Below, in pieces: positions 1-8,741 of a stretch of 64,000 nucleotides of DNA (its first letter is position 1; each line of letters opens with the position of its first letter). The notes under the pieces are model-generated. The model searched no databases. It was not told where the DNA came from and saw nothing but the letters and a program-made list of their open reading frames with translations. The translations under genes and the position numbers were made by a program. The DNA comes from Desulfuromonadaceae bacterium (lineage in GTDB: Bacteria > Desulfobacterota > Desulfuromonadia > Geobacterales > Pseudopelobacteraceae): assembly GCA_028712075.1 (NCBI GenBank), contig JAQTQX010000013.1, positions 59,534 through 123,533 on the forward strand, written 5' to 3'.

Positions 1-96
1 AATTGACGTATTCGGGAGGTATTGTTGTGTACATTGCGTGGCCACAATAGCACACGGAAGCGGTTATAGCTCAGACAAGAAGGAGAGTGAAGCAGG

Positions 97-627
97 CTAT
101 GTTCTTACTAAATCACGCAGGATGCCAGACTTGCGATCATGCACAAGCAGAGAATTCAGGAGAAACCCGGTGATGAAACCGGTCGGTAAGCCAGCTATCA
201 GAAGTACCGGCAGATAGTAGATGATGGCACCGCTTTGCAGCAGAAGACAGGCAGCCAGAAGTTGTCCGAGGTTGTGGCCGACAGCGCCGGCCAGGCTGAC
301 GCCGATCATACTGAAACAGTTGGTGTACTTTAACAGCAGAGCCATAACCAAAGTGCAGCAGGCCGCTCCGCTTAAACCAAGCATGAACCCGGGTGACAAA
401 AACATGCCACTGATCAGCGATCCGAGCACCACCCTCATCAATGCCACGGTCAATCCGTCCCGGAAACCGTACAGATAGATCGCCAAAAGGGTGATGATAT
501 TGGCCAGCCCCAGTTTTGCTCCGGGGATCGGCAATGGAAGCGGCAACATTCCTTCCACCACATGCAGGGCGGTTGCCATTGCAACCAGCAGGGCCAGAAA
601 GACCAGTCGGCGCGTTCTGTCCCTCAT
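97..627 (-). CDS. Gx-type membrane protein (heptaprenyl diphosphate synthase component I family)
   Basis: A 176-residue, strongly hydrophobic protein with about five membrane segments. The early motif PLPLPIPGAKLGLANIIT and the later AGAVGHNLGQLLAA are typical of the Gx transporter / Hpre_diP_synt_I family, whose fold resembles the substrate-binding (S) subunits of ECF transporters. Its start overlaps the stop of the NusG-II gene by one base (TGATG), so the two are translationally coupled. It is the last gene of the rnf run. In FLEET-type loci of Firmicutes a protein of this family (EetB) sits beside a NusG-II protein (EetA) and an ApbE. The transported substrate is unknown; a role with the EcfA/A/T genes at the far end of this run is inference. 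Family call is firm, function is not. Confidence 0.8.
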   Translation of the reverse strand: MRDRTRRLVFLALLVAMATALHVVEGMLPLPLPIPGAKLGLANIITLLAIYLYGFRDGLTVALMRVVLGSLISGMFLSPGFMLGLSGAACCTLVMALLLKYTNCFSMIGVSLAGAVGHNLGQLLAACLLLQSGAIIYYLPVLLIAGLPTGFITGFLLNSLLVHDRKSGILRDLVRT

Positions 628-1007
628 CAGCGGGTAACGGCATCCACGGGAGCCGCTCCTTCAATCCGGATCAGAATTTCTCCGGGCATACAGACGATGG
701 TTTGACCGGGACGTCCAATCCAGCCTTCTTTAACACAAACCTGTCCCGTGCAGGGAGCCCCCATCATCCGGATGCGCGTTCCGTCAACTTCCACTGTAGC
801 AGGCCCAACGCGCCCCTGGATCACCAGGGAAGAGTTGACACCTTCAGTCAGATAGATCTTGCGGACAAGTTTTCCCTGGGCGGTAATTACAGCCTGAACC
901 GGTTCTGCCTTTGCCGGGAAAATTGAGAAACGGCCGTAGAGAACCGCCACAGAAAGGAGGGAGATGAGCAGAAGCCCGGCCAGCAGGATTTTATCGGCCC
1001 TGGTCAT
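627..1007 (-). CDS. NusG domain II-containing membrane-anchored protein
   Basis: A small protein with one N-terminal membrane anchor (about residues 7-26 of the ATG form) and an external domain of about 90 residues. The pattern CTGQVCVKEG followed by GQTIVCMPGEILI is the conserved cysteine-containing signature of stand-alone NusG domain II proteins, which are not transcription factors. The upstream end is uncertain: a GTG at 1022 lies in the same frame but neither start has a good ribosome site. It overlaps the 3' end of apbE and touches the Gx gene. Together with its neighbours it resembles the EetA/EetB pair of flavin-based extracellular electron transfer loci. The biochemical function is not established. 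Confidence 0.8.
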   Translation of the reverse strand: MTRADKILLAGLLLISLLSVAVLYGRFSIFPAKAEPVQAVITAQGKLVRKIYLTEGVNSSLVIQGRVGPATVEVDGTRIRMMGAPCTGQVCVKEGWIGRPGQTIVCMPGEILIRIEGAAPVDAVTR

Positions 1008-2055
1008 AGAGATACGATTCACCTGCTTTTACTTCGATGCCGCTTAACAGTGGAGGTGTATGACGAATGTGACCGTCGGCGGTGATCATAAAAAGTTCCA
1101 CCCCGGCCATCTTGCGTGCCATTTCGAGTGCTTTGTCAGGTGATAGAATAAAAAAGACGGTAGAAAGAATGTCGGCCAGACCTGCATCCTGGGTAACAAC
1201 TGTCACACTCATATTGCTTGTGGCCGGATAGCCGGTCCGCGGGTCCAGGATATGGTGGTAGCGTTTTCCGCCGGCTTCGAAATAGCGGTAATAATCGCCC
1301 GAAGTTACTGCAGAGGCATCCTGCAACGGCAGCACCGCCACAATGGCATCCGCCTTGCGGGGGTCCTTGATGCCTATTCTCCAGGGTGCATTGCGCAGAT
1401 TGACGCCCAACACCCTGATGCTGCCTCCCGCATCCAGGAGGGCCTTCCGGATGCCATTTTTTTTGAGAGCCTGAATCGCCTTTTCCGTCGCATACCCTTT
1501 GGCCAACGCCCCCAGGTCCAGCTTCATACCGGCCCGGCGGAGAAAAACGGTATGCTGCTGCTCATCAATCATCAGATCGTTGCTGTTGACCAGGGTGAGG
1601 GCGGAGCGAATCTGCTCCTGAGAAGGAACGTGGGGATTCTTGTCGCCAAAGCCCCACAGATCCATGACCGGCCCGATGGTTACATCGAAGGCGCCGTCGC
1701 TCATCTGATTATATTTTTTTGCCAGCAGCAGCATCGCCATAATATCGGCATCAACCCGCACCGGTTTCTTACCGGCCTGTTCGTTGATGCGGCAGACATC
1801 ACTGCTGCGATAGGTGGCCGTCCCAGGTTGCGGAAATCCGTCAGCCAGCTCGGCAATGCGGTGCATTTCAGCGTAGGCTGCAGCCACCGCTCTCTTGACA
1901 GTAGACGGATCTTTACCGTAGGCCTTGATACTCACCAGGGTATCCATCAGGAATTGGTCGCTGCTGTATTCGTAAGAACGGCGGAAGTACTGTAGCGTTG
2001 CAAGCCCACCGATCAGCAGGATTGCAACAAACAGAAGGCCTGTTTTTCTGTTCAT
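991..2055 (-). CDS. apbE: FAD:protein FMN transferase ApbE
   Basis: ApbE covalently attaches FMN, taken from FAD, to a Thr or Ser of target proteins such as RnfG, RnfD, NqrB and NqrC outside the cytoplasm. The protein is 354 residues with an N-terminal signal-anchor and the family motifs DTLVSIKAYG, KLDLGALAKGYA, SGDYYRYF, HHILDPRTGYP and ADILSTVFF (FAD and magnesium sites). I chose the ATG at 2055 instead of the upstream one in the ORF track because it overlaps the rnfB stop as ATGA, and the residues before it do not look like ApbE. Position directly after rnfB fits its role of maturing RnfG and RnfD. Confidence 0.95.
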   Translation of the reverse strand: MNRKTGLLFVAILLIGGLATLQYFRRSYEYSSDQFLMDTLVSIKAYGKDPSTVKRAVAAAYAEMHRIAELADGFPQPGTATYRSSDVCRINEQAGKKPVRVDADIMAMLLLAKKYNQMSDGAFDVTIGPVMDLWGFGDKNPHVPSQEQIRSALTLVNSNDLMIDEQQHTVFLRRAGMKLDLGALAKGYATEKAIQALKKNGIRKALLDAGGSIRVLGVNLRNAPWRIGIKDPRKADAIVAVLPLQDASAVTSGDYYRYFEAGGKRYHHILDPRTGYPATSNMSVTVVTQDAGLADILSTVFFILSPDKALEMARKMAGVELFMITADGHIRHTPPLLSGIEVKAGESYLYDQGR

Positions 2056-2933
2056 AACGGTGGGCAGACACCGCACTGGGTACATCCGGGAGCCGGAGTT
2101 TCGCCGACTTCAAGAACCACCTCTTCGGATAGCGGCATGATTTTGTCAATCGACTTGGTAGGACACTTGGCGGCGCAGATGCCGCAATTGGTGCATTTTT
2201 CATAATCAATCAGGGCAACAGTGCCGTCTCCTGTTGCTACAACATGAACCGCATCTTCAGGGCAGTTTTTTTCACAGATCTTGCACTTAATGCAGGCGGT
2301 AGCACAGTTTGCTTTAGCATCCTTCCCTTTTTCCGTATTGACGCAGCGGACATTAACCAGATGCGAAACACCGACCAGTTTATATAGCTGTAGCGGGCAC
2401 TCCACGACACATTTGTTGCAACCGGTGCAACGGTAATAGTCAACTACCGGCAGGCCGTTTACCCCCATCTGAATTGCCCCGAACTGACAGACCCGTGAAC
2501 ATGATCCCTGCATGACACAGCCGAAATTGCAGGCCTTCGGACCTTTAAAGTTGGCCAGGGCGGCATGACAATCGTTGATCCCTTCATAACGGTACAACAT
2601 CCTGGTATGAGTATTGTCGCCCTGACAGAGAAGTTGGGCCACCTGTCGCTCTTCATAGGCGGAGATTTCCGTACCCATAATGGCGGCGATTTTTTCGTAG
2701 AGTGACGCGCCACCGGGAGAACAGGCGCTCGGCTTGACACTGTCCATCGTGATGGCTTCAGCAAATGCAGCACAGCCCGGCATCCCGCAGGCACCACAGT
2801 TGGCACCCGGCATGATCTTCATCAGCTCTTCCACCCGAGGGTCAACTTCGACGGCAAATCTTTTTGCGGCGAAACCAAGGACAATCCCGAAGATCGCCCC
2901 CAGGCACGCCAGAGTAACTACAGCAACCAGCAT
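2052..2933 (-). CDS. rnfB: Rnf electron transport complex subunit B
   Basis: RnfB is the iron-sulfur subunit that takes electrons from reduced ferredoxin. The 293-residue protein has an N-terminal membrane helix (about residues 3-22), a Fe4S domain with NCGACGMPGC, and an unusually cysteine-rich ferredoxin part with CNFGCVMQGSCSRVC, CTGCNKCVVECP, CIKCKICEKNCP and CTNCGICAAKCP. The C-terminus PGCTQCGVCPPL holds two further cysteines. It lies 21 bases downstream of rnfA and overlaps apbE by four bases. The length and cluster number match RnfB of acetogens and Desulfuromonadota rather than the shorter enterobacterial RsxB. Confidence 0.96.
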   Translation of the reverse strand: MLVAVVTLACLGAIFGIVLGFAAKRFAVEVDPRVEELMKIMPGANCGACGMPGCAAFAEAITMDSVKPSACSPGGASLYEKIAAIMGTEISAYEERQVAQLLCQGDNTHTRMLYRYEGINDCHAALANFKGPKACNFGCVMQGSCSRVCQFGAIQMGVNGLPVVDYYRCTGCNKCVVECPLQLYKLVGVSHLVNVRCVNTEKGKDAKANCATACIKCKICEKNCPEDAVHVVATGDGTVALIDYEKCTNCGICAAKCPTKSIDKIMPLSEEVVLEVGETPAPGCTQCGVCPPL

Positions 2934-2954
2934 TGTACTACCTCCATTAATCGG

Positions 2955-3530
2955 CTAAATCAGTCCTGAAAAACCGAGGAACGCCATTGACATCAATGCC
3001 GCTACCACCAGCGCAATCGGTGTTCCCTGCATGCTTTCCGGAATATCGGCGTCTTCCAGCCGTTCCCGGATCCCTGACATGAGAACCAGCGCCAGCGTAA
3101 AGCCGGCGGCATGGCTGAGACTGTGTACCATGACCTTGCCAAAGGTATATTCCTTTTGGATGTTAATGATCGCAACCCCCAGGACCGCACAGTTGGTTGT
3201 TATCAGCGGCAGATAGATACCGAGCGCCTTGTAGAGCGGCGGGCTGTATTTTTTCATGCCCATCTCGACAAACTGTACCAGAGCGGCGATGATCAGGATG
3301 AAGGCGATAGTCTGCAGATAGCCGATCTTGAATGGATTGAGAATGTAAGTCTGCACAGTCCAGGTCAGAGCACCGGCCAGCACCAGCACAAAGGAGACTG
3401 CGCCACCCATTCCCAAGGACGCACTCAGTTTTTTGGATACCCCAAGAAAGGGACAGATCCCCAAAAACTGGGAGAGCACGATATTGTTGATCAGCACGGC
3501 GCTGATTATGATGATGAAATATTCCTGCAT
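2955..3530 (-). CDS. rnfA: Rnf electron transport complex subunit A
   Basis: A 191-residue protein with six membrane helices. RnfA and RnfE form an inverted pseudo-symmetric pair that binds a [2Fe-2S] cluster within the membrane, and the ligand cysteines are visible in LGICPFLG (Cys26) and in TTNCAVLG. The start has a strong ribosome site (AAGGGGGAA). It stands between rnfE and rnfB, the usual order C-D-G-E-A-B being kept on the minus strand. It is expected to take part in ion pumping linked to ferredoxin:NAD electron flow. Confidence 0.96.
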   Translation of the reverse strand: MQEYFIIIISAVLINNIVLSQFLGICPFLGVSKKLSASLGMGGAVSFVLVLAGALTWTVQTYILNPFKIGYLQTIAFILIIAALVQFVEMGMKKYSPPLYKALGIYLPLITTNCAVLGVAIINIQKEYTFGKVMVHSLSHAAGFTLALVLMSGIRERLEDADIPESMQGTPIALVVAALMSMAFLGFSGLI

Positions 3531-3548
3531 CGCTTAGATTCCCCCTTC

Positions 3549-4139
3549 TCAGGTTGTTTTTTTCTGAAGTTTGTTCATCAGGCCGAGCAGACAGCCGAGC
3601 GTGATGAAGCCGCCGGGAGGCAGGATCATCAGGATGGCCGGCGCACTTTCGGGCAGAACCGGTATCCCCAGGAATGTACCGGCACCGAGCACCTCCCTGA
3701 AGGCACTGACCAGCACCAGCGCCAGGGTAAAGCCGATTCCCATTCCGACGGCATCAGCAACAGAAGGGATGACCGGGTTTTTATTGGCAAATGCTTCCGC
3801 CCGCCCCAGGATGATGCAGTTGACCACGATCAGCGGAATGAAGATTCCCAGGGACTCATAGAGCGCCGGGGTAAAGGCATGCATCAATTGATCAATCATG
3901 GTGACAAACGAGGCGATGATTACCACATAGACCGGGATCCTGACGTTGTCCGGGATAATTTTGCGCATGACGGAAATTGCCACATTGGATGCGATCAGGA
4001 CTGCGGTGAAGGCGGCCCCCATACCGAGACCGTTCTCTACAGATGTGGTTATGGCAAGAGAAGGACAGCAACCCAGCATCAGCCGAAACAGGGGGTTTTC
4101 CCTGATTATCCCTTTGGTAAATTCATTCATCAAGTTCAT
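3549..4139 (-). CDS. rnfE: Rnf electron transport complex subunit E
   Basis: A membrane protein with six helices, partner of RnfA. The intramembrane cluster ligands are visible in LGCCPSLA (near residue 24) and VNCIILGRAEAFA. The ORF track starts 28 codons upstream, but the ATG at 4139 gives the family N-terminus MNLMNEFTKG and has GGAGG about nine bases before it, so I use that start. It lies between rnfG and rnfA. Length, about 196 residues, is normal. Confidence 0.95.
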   Translation of the reverse strand: MNLMNEFTKGIIRENPLFRLMLGCCPSLAITTSVENGLGMGAAFTAVLIASNVAISVMRKIIPDNVRIPVYVVIIASFVTMIDQLMHAFTPALYESLGIFIPLIVVNCIILGRAEAFANKNPVIPSVADAVGMGIGFTLALVLVSAFREVLGAGTFLGIPVLPESAPAILMILPPGGFITLGCLLGLMNKLQKKTT

Positions 4140-4164
4140 TGCACAGACCTCCACCGCATGGTTA

Positions 4165-4752
4165 TCATGATTGCTTCCCCTTGCTAAAGTTAGCGACAAA
4201 ATTTTCTCTGGCGGCGTTAACACCTTTGGTAACCGCCTTCGATGTTATGGTGGAGGCGGTTATGGCCTGAATCTGGTTCTCTTTGGTAGGCGCTGTTTTG
4301 GATACTTCCAGAGGGACTGTGCTGTTCTTGTTCTTGTAGCGGTCCTGAAAAGCGCTCTCTTTGGCCTTGGCGCCCAGTCCCGGCGTTTCCCGCTGACTCA
4401 GAACCTTGATGGCGGTAATCTTGGTCGTGGCGATATCAAATCCCACCATGGCGCTTATCGGACCACTGTAGCCCCTCGTCTCAACAACATAGATAACGCC
4501 AACAGGAGCACCGTTGCGGTAGGCGATGTTCACCTCTTTCAACGCCGGATCATAGGGGACTTTCAGCCAGGTTGCCGACTCGTTTTCAACCTTGTCTGAC
4601 TGGGGATAGACCTCCTTGAAACTGTCAATCTTCTTCTTGAGGATCTGTTTTTCAATCAGCGGACCGGTCAGATTGTTGACATAGCTGAGACCGGCGCCGG
4701 AGATACCTGCTATGACCAGGAGGAATAATGACAGCTTGAAGATATCACGCAT
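4165..4752 (-). CDS. rnfG: Rnf electron transport complex subunit G (FMN-binding)
   Basis: A 195-residue protein with one N-terminal membrane helix and an exported FMN-binding domain that carries a covalent FMN in the Rnf electron path. The family motif GYSGPISAMVGFD is followed by ETPGLGAKA. The FMN attachment motif is normally DxxSGATxTS; here it reads QAITASTITS, so the acceptor Thr is kept but the leading Asp and the Gly-Ala pair are changed. It overlaps rnfD by eight bases and precedes rnfE. The FMN transferase ApbE is encoded three genes downstream. Confidence 0.94.
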   Translation of the reverse strand: MRDIFKLSLFLLVIAGISGAGLSYVNNLTGPLIEKQILKKKIDSFKEVYPQSDKVENESATWLKVPYDPALKEVNIAYRNGAPVGVIYVVETRGYSGPISAMVGFDIATTKITAIKVLSQRETPGLGAKAKESAFQDRYKNKNSTVPLEVSKTAPTKENQIQAITASTITSKAVTKGVNAARENFVANFSKGKQS

Positions 4753-5701
4753 GGCTTTTCACCCTCCCGAAAACCCGCGCTCTGGTGTAGCGGTCGATCA
4801 GCGGCGTGACAAGATTCATCAACAGAATTGAATAGGCCACCCCTTCCGGGTAACCCCCTTTGAGACGGATCAACACCACAAGGGATCCACAGCCGATCCC
4901 GAAAACAAGTCTCCCCAGTTTTGTCACCGGGGTGGTCACCCAGTCGGTAGCCATGAAAAATGCTCCCAGCAGCAGTCCGCCGGCAAAGAGGTGAAAGAAC
5001 GGGTACCAGATACCCGCTCCTTTGATCCCTCCGGCAATAGACATCAGGATGAAAACAGTACCGAGAAAACTTCCCGGGATACGCCAGTCGATATGCCCGC
5101 GATAAAGCAGATACGCGCCACCGAGCAGGAGTGCCAGAGCGCTGGTTTCGCCGATACTGCCGCTGATATTCCCCAGAAAAAGCTCAACTAGCGAGGGGAG
5201 CGCCTGGCCGGTCGCCTCTTTCATGATGCCGAGCGGCGAAGCGGTGGTCATACCATCCAGCGGACTGTTCCAACTGGTCATGGCAACCGGAAAAGAGGCC
5301 AGCAGAAAGGCCCTGCCGATCAGGGCCGGGTTGAAGATATTCTGCCCCAGTCCGCCAAAGAGGTGTTTCGCGATCACAATCGAGAAAACCGATCCGAGCA
5401 CCGCCATCCAGATCGGGAGATGAGGCGGGATACAGAAAGCCAGCAGCAGACCGGTAATGATGGCGCTGACTTCGCCGGTCTGCGGCTTTTTCATGACCTT
5501 GAGGCAGACTATTTCGGCTGCGTAGGCACTTGCCACACAGGCCACAATCACAGCCAGCGCCGGCAGGCGAAAGAAATAGAGCCCGGCAATCAGCGCCGGG
5601 ACAAGGGCTATCAGAACATCGCGCATGGCATTCGGCACACTGTCCGGGCTATGCACATGCGGTGATGAGGTGACAACAAGAAGTTCATTGCTGGTGGTCA
5701 T
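4745..5701 (-). CDS. rnfD: Rnf electron transport complex subunit D
   Basis: A 318-residue protein with about nine membrane helices, homologous to NqrB. It has the motifs SSPHVHSPDS near the N-terminus, KHLFGGLGQNIFNPALIGRAF in the middle and GGYPEGVAYSILLMN near the end. The usual covalent FMN site is SGATPL; here the sequence is DGMTTASPLG, placing Ser where Thr is normally modified. It overlaps rnfG and lies 21 bases after rnfC. The role is transmembrane electron transfer coupled to sodium or proton movement; which ion cannot be read from the sequence. Confidence 0.95.
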   Translation of the reverse strand: MTTSNELLVVTSSPHVHSPDSVPNAMRDVLIALVPALIAGLYFFRLPALAVIVACVASAYAAEIVCLKVMKKPQTGEVSAIITGLLLAFCIPPHLPIWMAVLGSVFSIVIAKHLFGGLGQNIFNPALIGRAFLLASFPVAMTSWNSPLDGMTTASPLGIMKEATGQALPSLVELFLGNISGSIGETSALALLLGGAYLLYRGHIDWRIPGSFLGTVFILMSIAGGIKGAGIWYPFFHLFAGGLLLGAFFMATDWVTTPVTKLGRLVFGIGCGSLVVLIRLKGGYPEGVAYSILLMNLVTPLIDRYTRARVFGRVKSHA

Positions 5702-5722
5702 TGTTTATGCTTCCTCCATTTA

Positions 5723-7051
5723 TTAACCCTGCGGCCTGGCTTTGGCTGCCAGTATGGCCTGTTTTGCCCTGCGGATATGCTGAATCAACGGTATCTGCGC
5801 CGGGCAGACATAGACACAGGAGCTGCATTCAATACAGCTCATCGCATCCGCCTGTTCGGCATCTTCCCAGGCTTTTCGCTTTGACAGCCTGACAAGCGAA
5901 GTGGGTTCGAGAAAAGCGGGGCAGACGTCGATACATTTGGCGCAGCGGACACAGGCGAACTCTTTGCTGCTGCGGCTCTCCGCCTTGGTGAACACGATGA
6001 TGCCGGACGTCCCCTTGACTACCGGAAGATTGTCGGAAAAGACGGTTTTGCCCATCATCGGCCCGCCGGCGATAATCTTTTCAACTTCGCCGACATACCC
6101 GCCGCTCTGCTTGATCAGTTCACTGAAAAGGGTGCCGATTCTGACCCGGTAGTTGGCGGGATTTCGAATGCCCGGGCCGCTCACGGTCACGTTGCGCCCT
6201 ATAAACGGTATCCCCAGCTCAACCGCACGGGCCAGGGCAGAAGCGGTGCCGACGTTATTGACAATAACCCCCACTGCCAGCGGCAGCCCCCCGACCGGTA
6301 CCTCTCTGCCGGTACAGGCATAAATCAGCTGCTTTTCCGAGCCCTGCGGGTATTTTTCCTTGAGCACGACAATGGTGATATTCTTTGCCTCAGCGGCAGC
6401 CTTCTCCATGACCTCTACTGCATCCATCTTATTCTCTTCAATGGCTATGATGCCCCGATCGCAGCCGACGGCGCGCATGATGTAGACGAGACCGGCGACA
6501 ATGCTTGCAGACCGCTCCAGCATCAGGCGATGATCGGTGGTCAGATACGGCTCACACTCCACGCCGTTGAGAATAACCGTATCAACAATCTTCCCTTCAA
6601 CCGGGGCATATTTCACATGTGACGGGAAGGTAGCCCCCCCTTTGCCGACGATGCCGGCTTCCAGGATAATAGCCCTCAGCTCATCCGGGGTGAGGCTCGC
6701 CGGGTCACTGCGGGGTGTAACAGACTCTGCCCACTCCTCTTTCCGGTCATTTTCAATAACGATACAAGGGACAAAACTGCCGCCGGGGTGCTCCATCAAC
6801 TCGATGGCAACGACCGTTCCGCTGACGCTGGCATGAATGGGAGCTGAAACAAACCCCTTACTCGCACCGATTTTCTGTCCTTTCTTAACCCGATCGCCAA
6901 CGATGACCAATGGCACACAAGGCGCACCAATATGTTGGGAAAGAGGAATGTAAAGCCGGTCCGGAATATGCGCCACAACAGTTTCCAGACAGCCGGTCAA
7001 CTCCTTGTGTCCATCCAGGTGGATTCCCCCCCTGAAGGTTGCTTTTTTCAT
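5723..7051 (-). CDS. rnfC: Rnf electron transport complex subunit C
   Basis: RnfC is the NAD(H)-reacting subunit. The 442-residue protein starts with the family motif FRGGIHLDGHKELT and a lipoyl-like fold (SAPIHASVSGTVVAIE), followed by the flavin/NAD-binding loop GIVGKGGATFPSHVK, a SLBB region, and two 4Fe-4S motifs near the C-terminus: CVRCAKCIDVCP and CIECSSCVYVCP. An AGGAGA ribosome site precedes the ATG. The 23-base gap from ecfT suggests that rnf is transcribed together with the upstream ECF genes. Confidence 0.96.
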   Translation of the reverse strand: MKKATFRGGIHLDGHKELTGCLETVVAHIPDRLYIPLSQHIGAPCVPLVIVGDRVKKGQKIGASKGFVSAPIHASVSGTVVAIELMEHPGGSFVPCIVIENDRKEEWAESVTPRSDPASLTPDELRAIILEAGIVGKGGATFPSHVKYAPVEGKIVDTVILNGVECEPYLTTDHRLMLERSASIVAGLVYIMRAVGCDRGIIAIEENKMDAVEVMEKAAAEAKNITIVVLKEKYPQGSEKQLIYACTGREVPVGGLPLAVGVIVNNVGTASALARAVELGIPFIGRNVTVSGPGIRNPANYRVRIGTLFSELIKQSGGYVGEVEKIIAGGPMMGKTVFSDNLPVVKGTSGIIVFTKAESRSSKEFACVRCAKCIDVCPAFLEPTSLVRLSKRKAWEDAEQADAMSCIECSSCVYVCPAQIPLIQHIRRAKQAILAAKARPQG

Positions 7052-7074
7052 AAGGTATCTTCTCCTGAAAATAT

Positions 7075-7881
7075 TTAAAACGGTCGAACTTCAATCAGCA
7101 TCAGCACAATCAAAACAATCAGCATTGCCACGCCGCAAGCAATATCTGCACCAGAAAACTCCATCGGCCTCATTCGTGTCCTCCCGCAGCCACCTCTATA
7201 GCATCTGGCCTCCATGGCCGTCGCCAGGGCGTCACCTCTTTTTATGACACCGACAAACAACGGCACAACCAACGGAAGATGATGTGTGGCCCTTTGCCAC
7301 AAACTGCCGGTATTGAATGTAGCGAAACGCGACGATTGGGCCTTGATCAGTTTTTCTGCCTCTTCCACTACCACCGGCATGAATCTCAATGCTATTGCCA
7401 TCATCATGGCGATCTCGTGAACCGGCACACCGATACGGTTGAGCGGTTTCATCAGCTTTTCCAGTCCATCGGTCATGGCAAGCGGCGAAGTGCTGTAGGT
7501 AAGCAATGATGTGGCGCTGACAAGCAGAATCAGTCTCAAAATCATTATTTCGGACAGTGTGAGACCCTCCCGAGATACATGCCGCAGGATTCCGGATTCG
7601 GAAAGCGGGAAGCCCGGGATGAAAAAAGTGTTTATGACGACGGTAAATAGTGCCAGCCACAGAATCGGCTTGAGACCCCTCAAGAAATTTCTGAACGGTT
7701 TTCCAACCAGCTTTGCGAGCGTCAGGGTCAACAACAGCAGGATAAGCAGCGTTGGGAAACTTTGGGAAAGGAAGACCGCCGCCATAAACAGAAGAGTCAG
7801 GATAATTTTGGTCCTGGGGTCCAGTCGGTGGGCTAGCGATGTACCGTGACTATAGCGGCTCATGTTGATCGCTTTCAGCAT
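7075..7881 (-). CDS. ecfT: ECF transporter transmembrane scaffold subunit EcfT
   Basis: A 268-residue CbiQ/EcfT-family membrane protein with about five helices. It begins with SHGTSLAHRLDPRTKI, typical of EcfT, and has the coupling-helix element GDALATAMEARCYRGG that contacts the ATPases. It overlaps the ATPase gene upstream by seven bases and lies 23 bases before rnfC. EcfT joins a substrate-binding S subunit to two ATPases. No classical S subunit gene lies in the cluster except the Gx protein at its far end, so this is either a group II module serving S subunits elsewhere or a dedicated module using the Gx protein. Confidence 0.92.
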   Translation of the reverse strand: MLKAINMSRYSHGTSLAHRLDPRTKIILTLLFMAAVFLSQSFPTLLILLLLTLTLAKLVGKPFRNFLRGLKPILWLALFTVVINTFFIPGFPLSESGILRHVSREGLTLSEIMILRLILLVSATSLLTYSTSPLAMTDGLEKLMKPLNRIGVPVHEIAMMMAIALRFMPVVVEEAEKLIKAQSSRFATFNTGSLWQRATHHLPLVVPLFVGVIKRGDALATAMEARCYRGGCGRTRMRPMEFSGADIACGVAMLIVLIVLMLIEVRPF

Positions 7882-8741
7882 GAGTAGTTTTCTTTCCGAA
7901 GCGTTTTCCAGACCCTTTTCAATTCGTCCCGTGCCTCCTCGACCGTCAACAGGCAGCCATTTAATTCCGGTAGTTCCTTTTTCATTCTGTTCATAAAACT
8001 GGTGATCGGAGGCGCGGTCATTCCGGTACTTTCAAGGGCTTCCAGATTACGAAGCAGCTCTCTGGTATTGCCCTGCATTGCGACTTCGCCCTGTTTCAGA
8101 ACCACCACCCTGTCAGCCAGGCGAACGATGTCATCCATGCAGTGCGATGCCAGCAGGATCGTTATGCCGAGCCGGCGGTGCAGCCTGCCGATGAAATCAA
8201 GTATTTCGCGGCGTCCCTGTGGGTCCAGCCCTGCGGAAGGTTCATCAAGGATGAGGACGCTTGGGCGCATCACTAGTATTCCGGCGATAGCCACCCTTCT
8301 TTTTTGGCCGCCTGACAGACTGAAGGGGGAAGCATCAAGAAGATCTTCTCCAAGGCCGACCGCACACAATGCTTCGAGTACCCGTATTCCAATTTCAGGT
8401 TCGCCCATTCCGATATTGGACAATCCGAAGGCGATATCCTTGTAAACGCTTTCACCAAATAACTGCTGCTCAGGGTATTGAAACACGATACCAACCTGCT
8501 TCCTGAGTTCGGCCAGGTTGCCAGTGGCGGTATTTACCCCGTTAACCGTGATTCTGCCGGAGGTCGGTTTCAGCAGTCCGTTCAGATGCTGAACCAGGGT
8601 ACTCTTTCCCGATGCCGTCTGCCCCGCAATGCCGATGCAGGTACCGGTCTCTACATCAAACGTGATGTTGCTGAGGGCAACCCTCTCGAAAGGAGTTCCG
8701 GGCAGGTAGACGTGCGAAAGGTTTTCAATGCAGATGGACAT
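7875..8741 (-). CDS. ecfA2: ECF transporter ATPase subunit (EcfA2-like)
   Basis: A 288-residue ABC ATPase with Walker A GQTASGKSTLVQ, Q-loop VGIVFQYPEQQLFGESVYKDIAFG (the double-Q form typical of ECF ATPases), signature LSGGQKRRVAIAG, Walker B VLILDEPSAGLDPQ and switch histidine ASHCMDD. It overlaps both neighbours, 17 bases with the first ATPase and 7 with ecfT, so the three ECF genes form a coupled unit. It would form a heterodimer with the product of the upstream gene. Confidence 0.92.
   Translation of the reverse strand: MSICIENLSHVYLPGTPFERVALSNITFDVETGTCIGIAGQTASGKSTLVQHLNGLLKPTSGRITVNGVNTATGNLAELRKQVGIVFQYPEQQLFGESVYKDIAFGLSNIGMGEPEIGIRVLEALCAVGLGEDLLDASPFSLSGGQKRRVAIAGILVMRPSVLILDEPSAGLDPQGRREILDFIGRLHRRLGITILLASHCMDDIVRLADRVVVLKQGEVAMQGNTRELLRNLEALESTGMTAPPITSFMNRMKKELPELNGCLLTVEEARDELKRVWKTLRKENYSC

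Noticed and set aside
55-130. GGTTATAGCTCAG resembles the D-arm of a tRNA
   Set aside because: No matching acceptor stem, no T-arm (GGTTCGAATCC type) and no anticodon stem could be formed.
3111-4187. Long plus-strand ORF of 358 residues across rnfA and rnfE
   Set aside because: Antisense shadow of two clear membrane proteins; composition rich in His, Gln and Asp as typical for complement frames.
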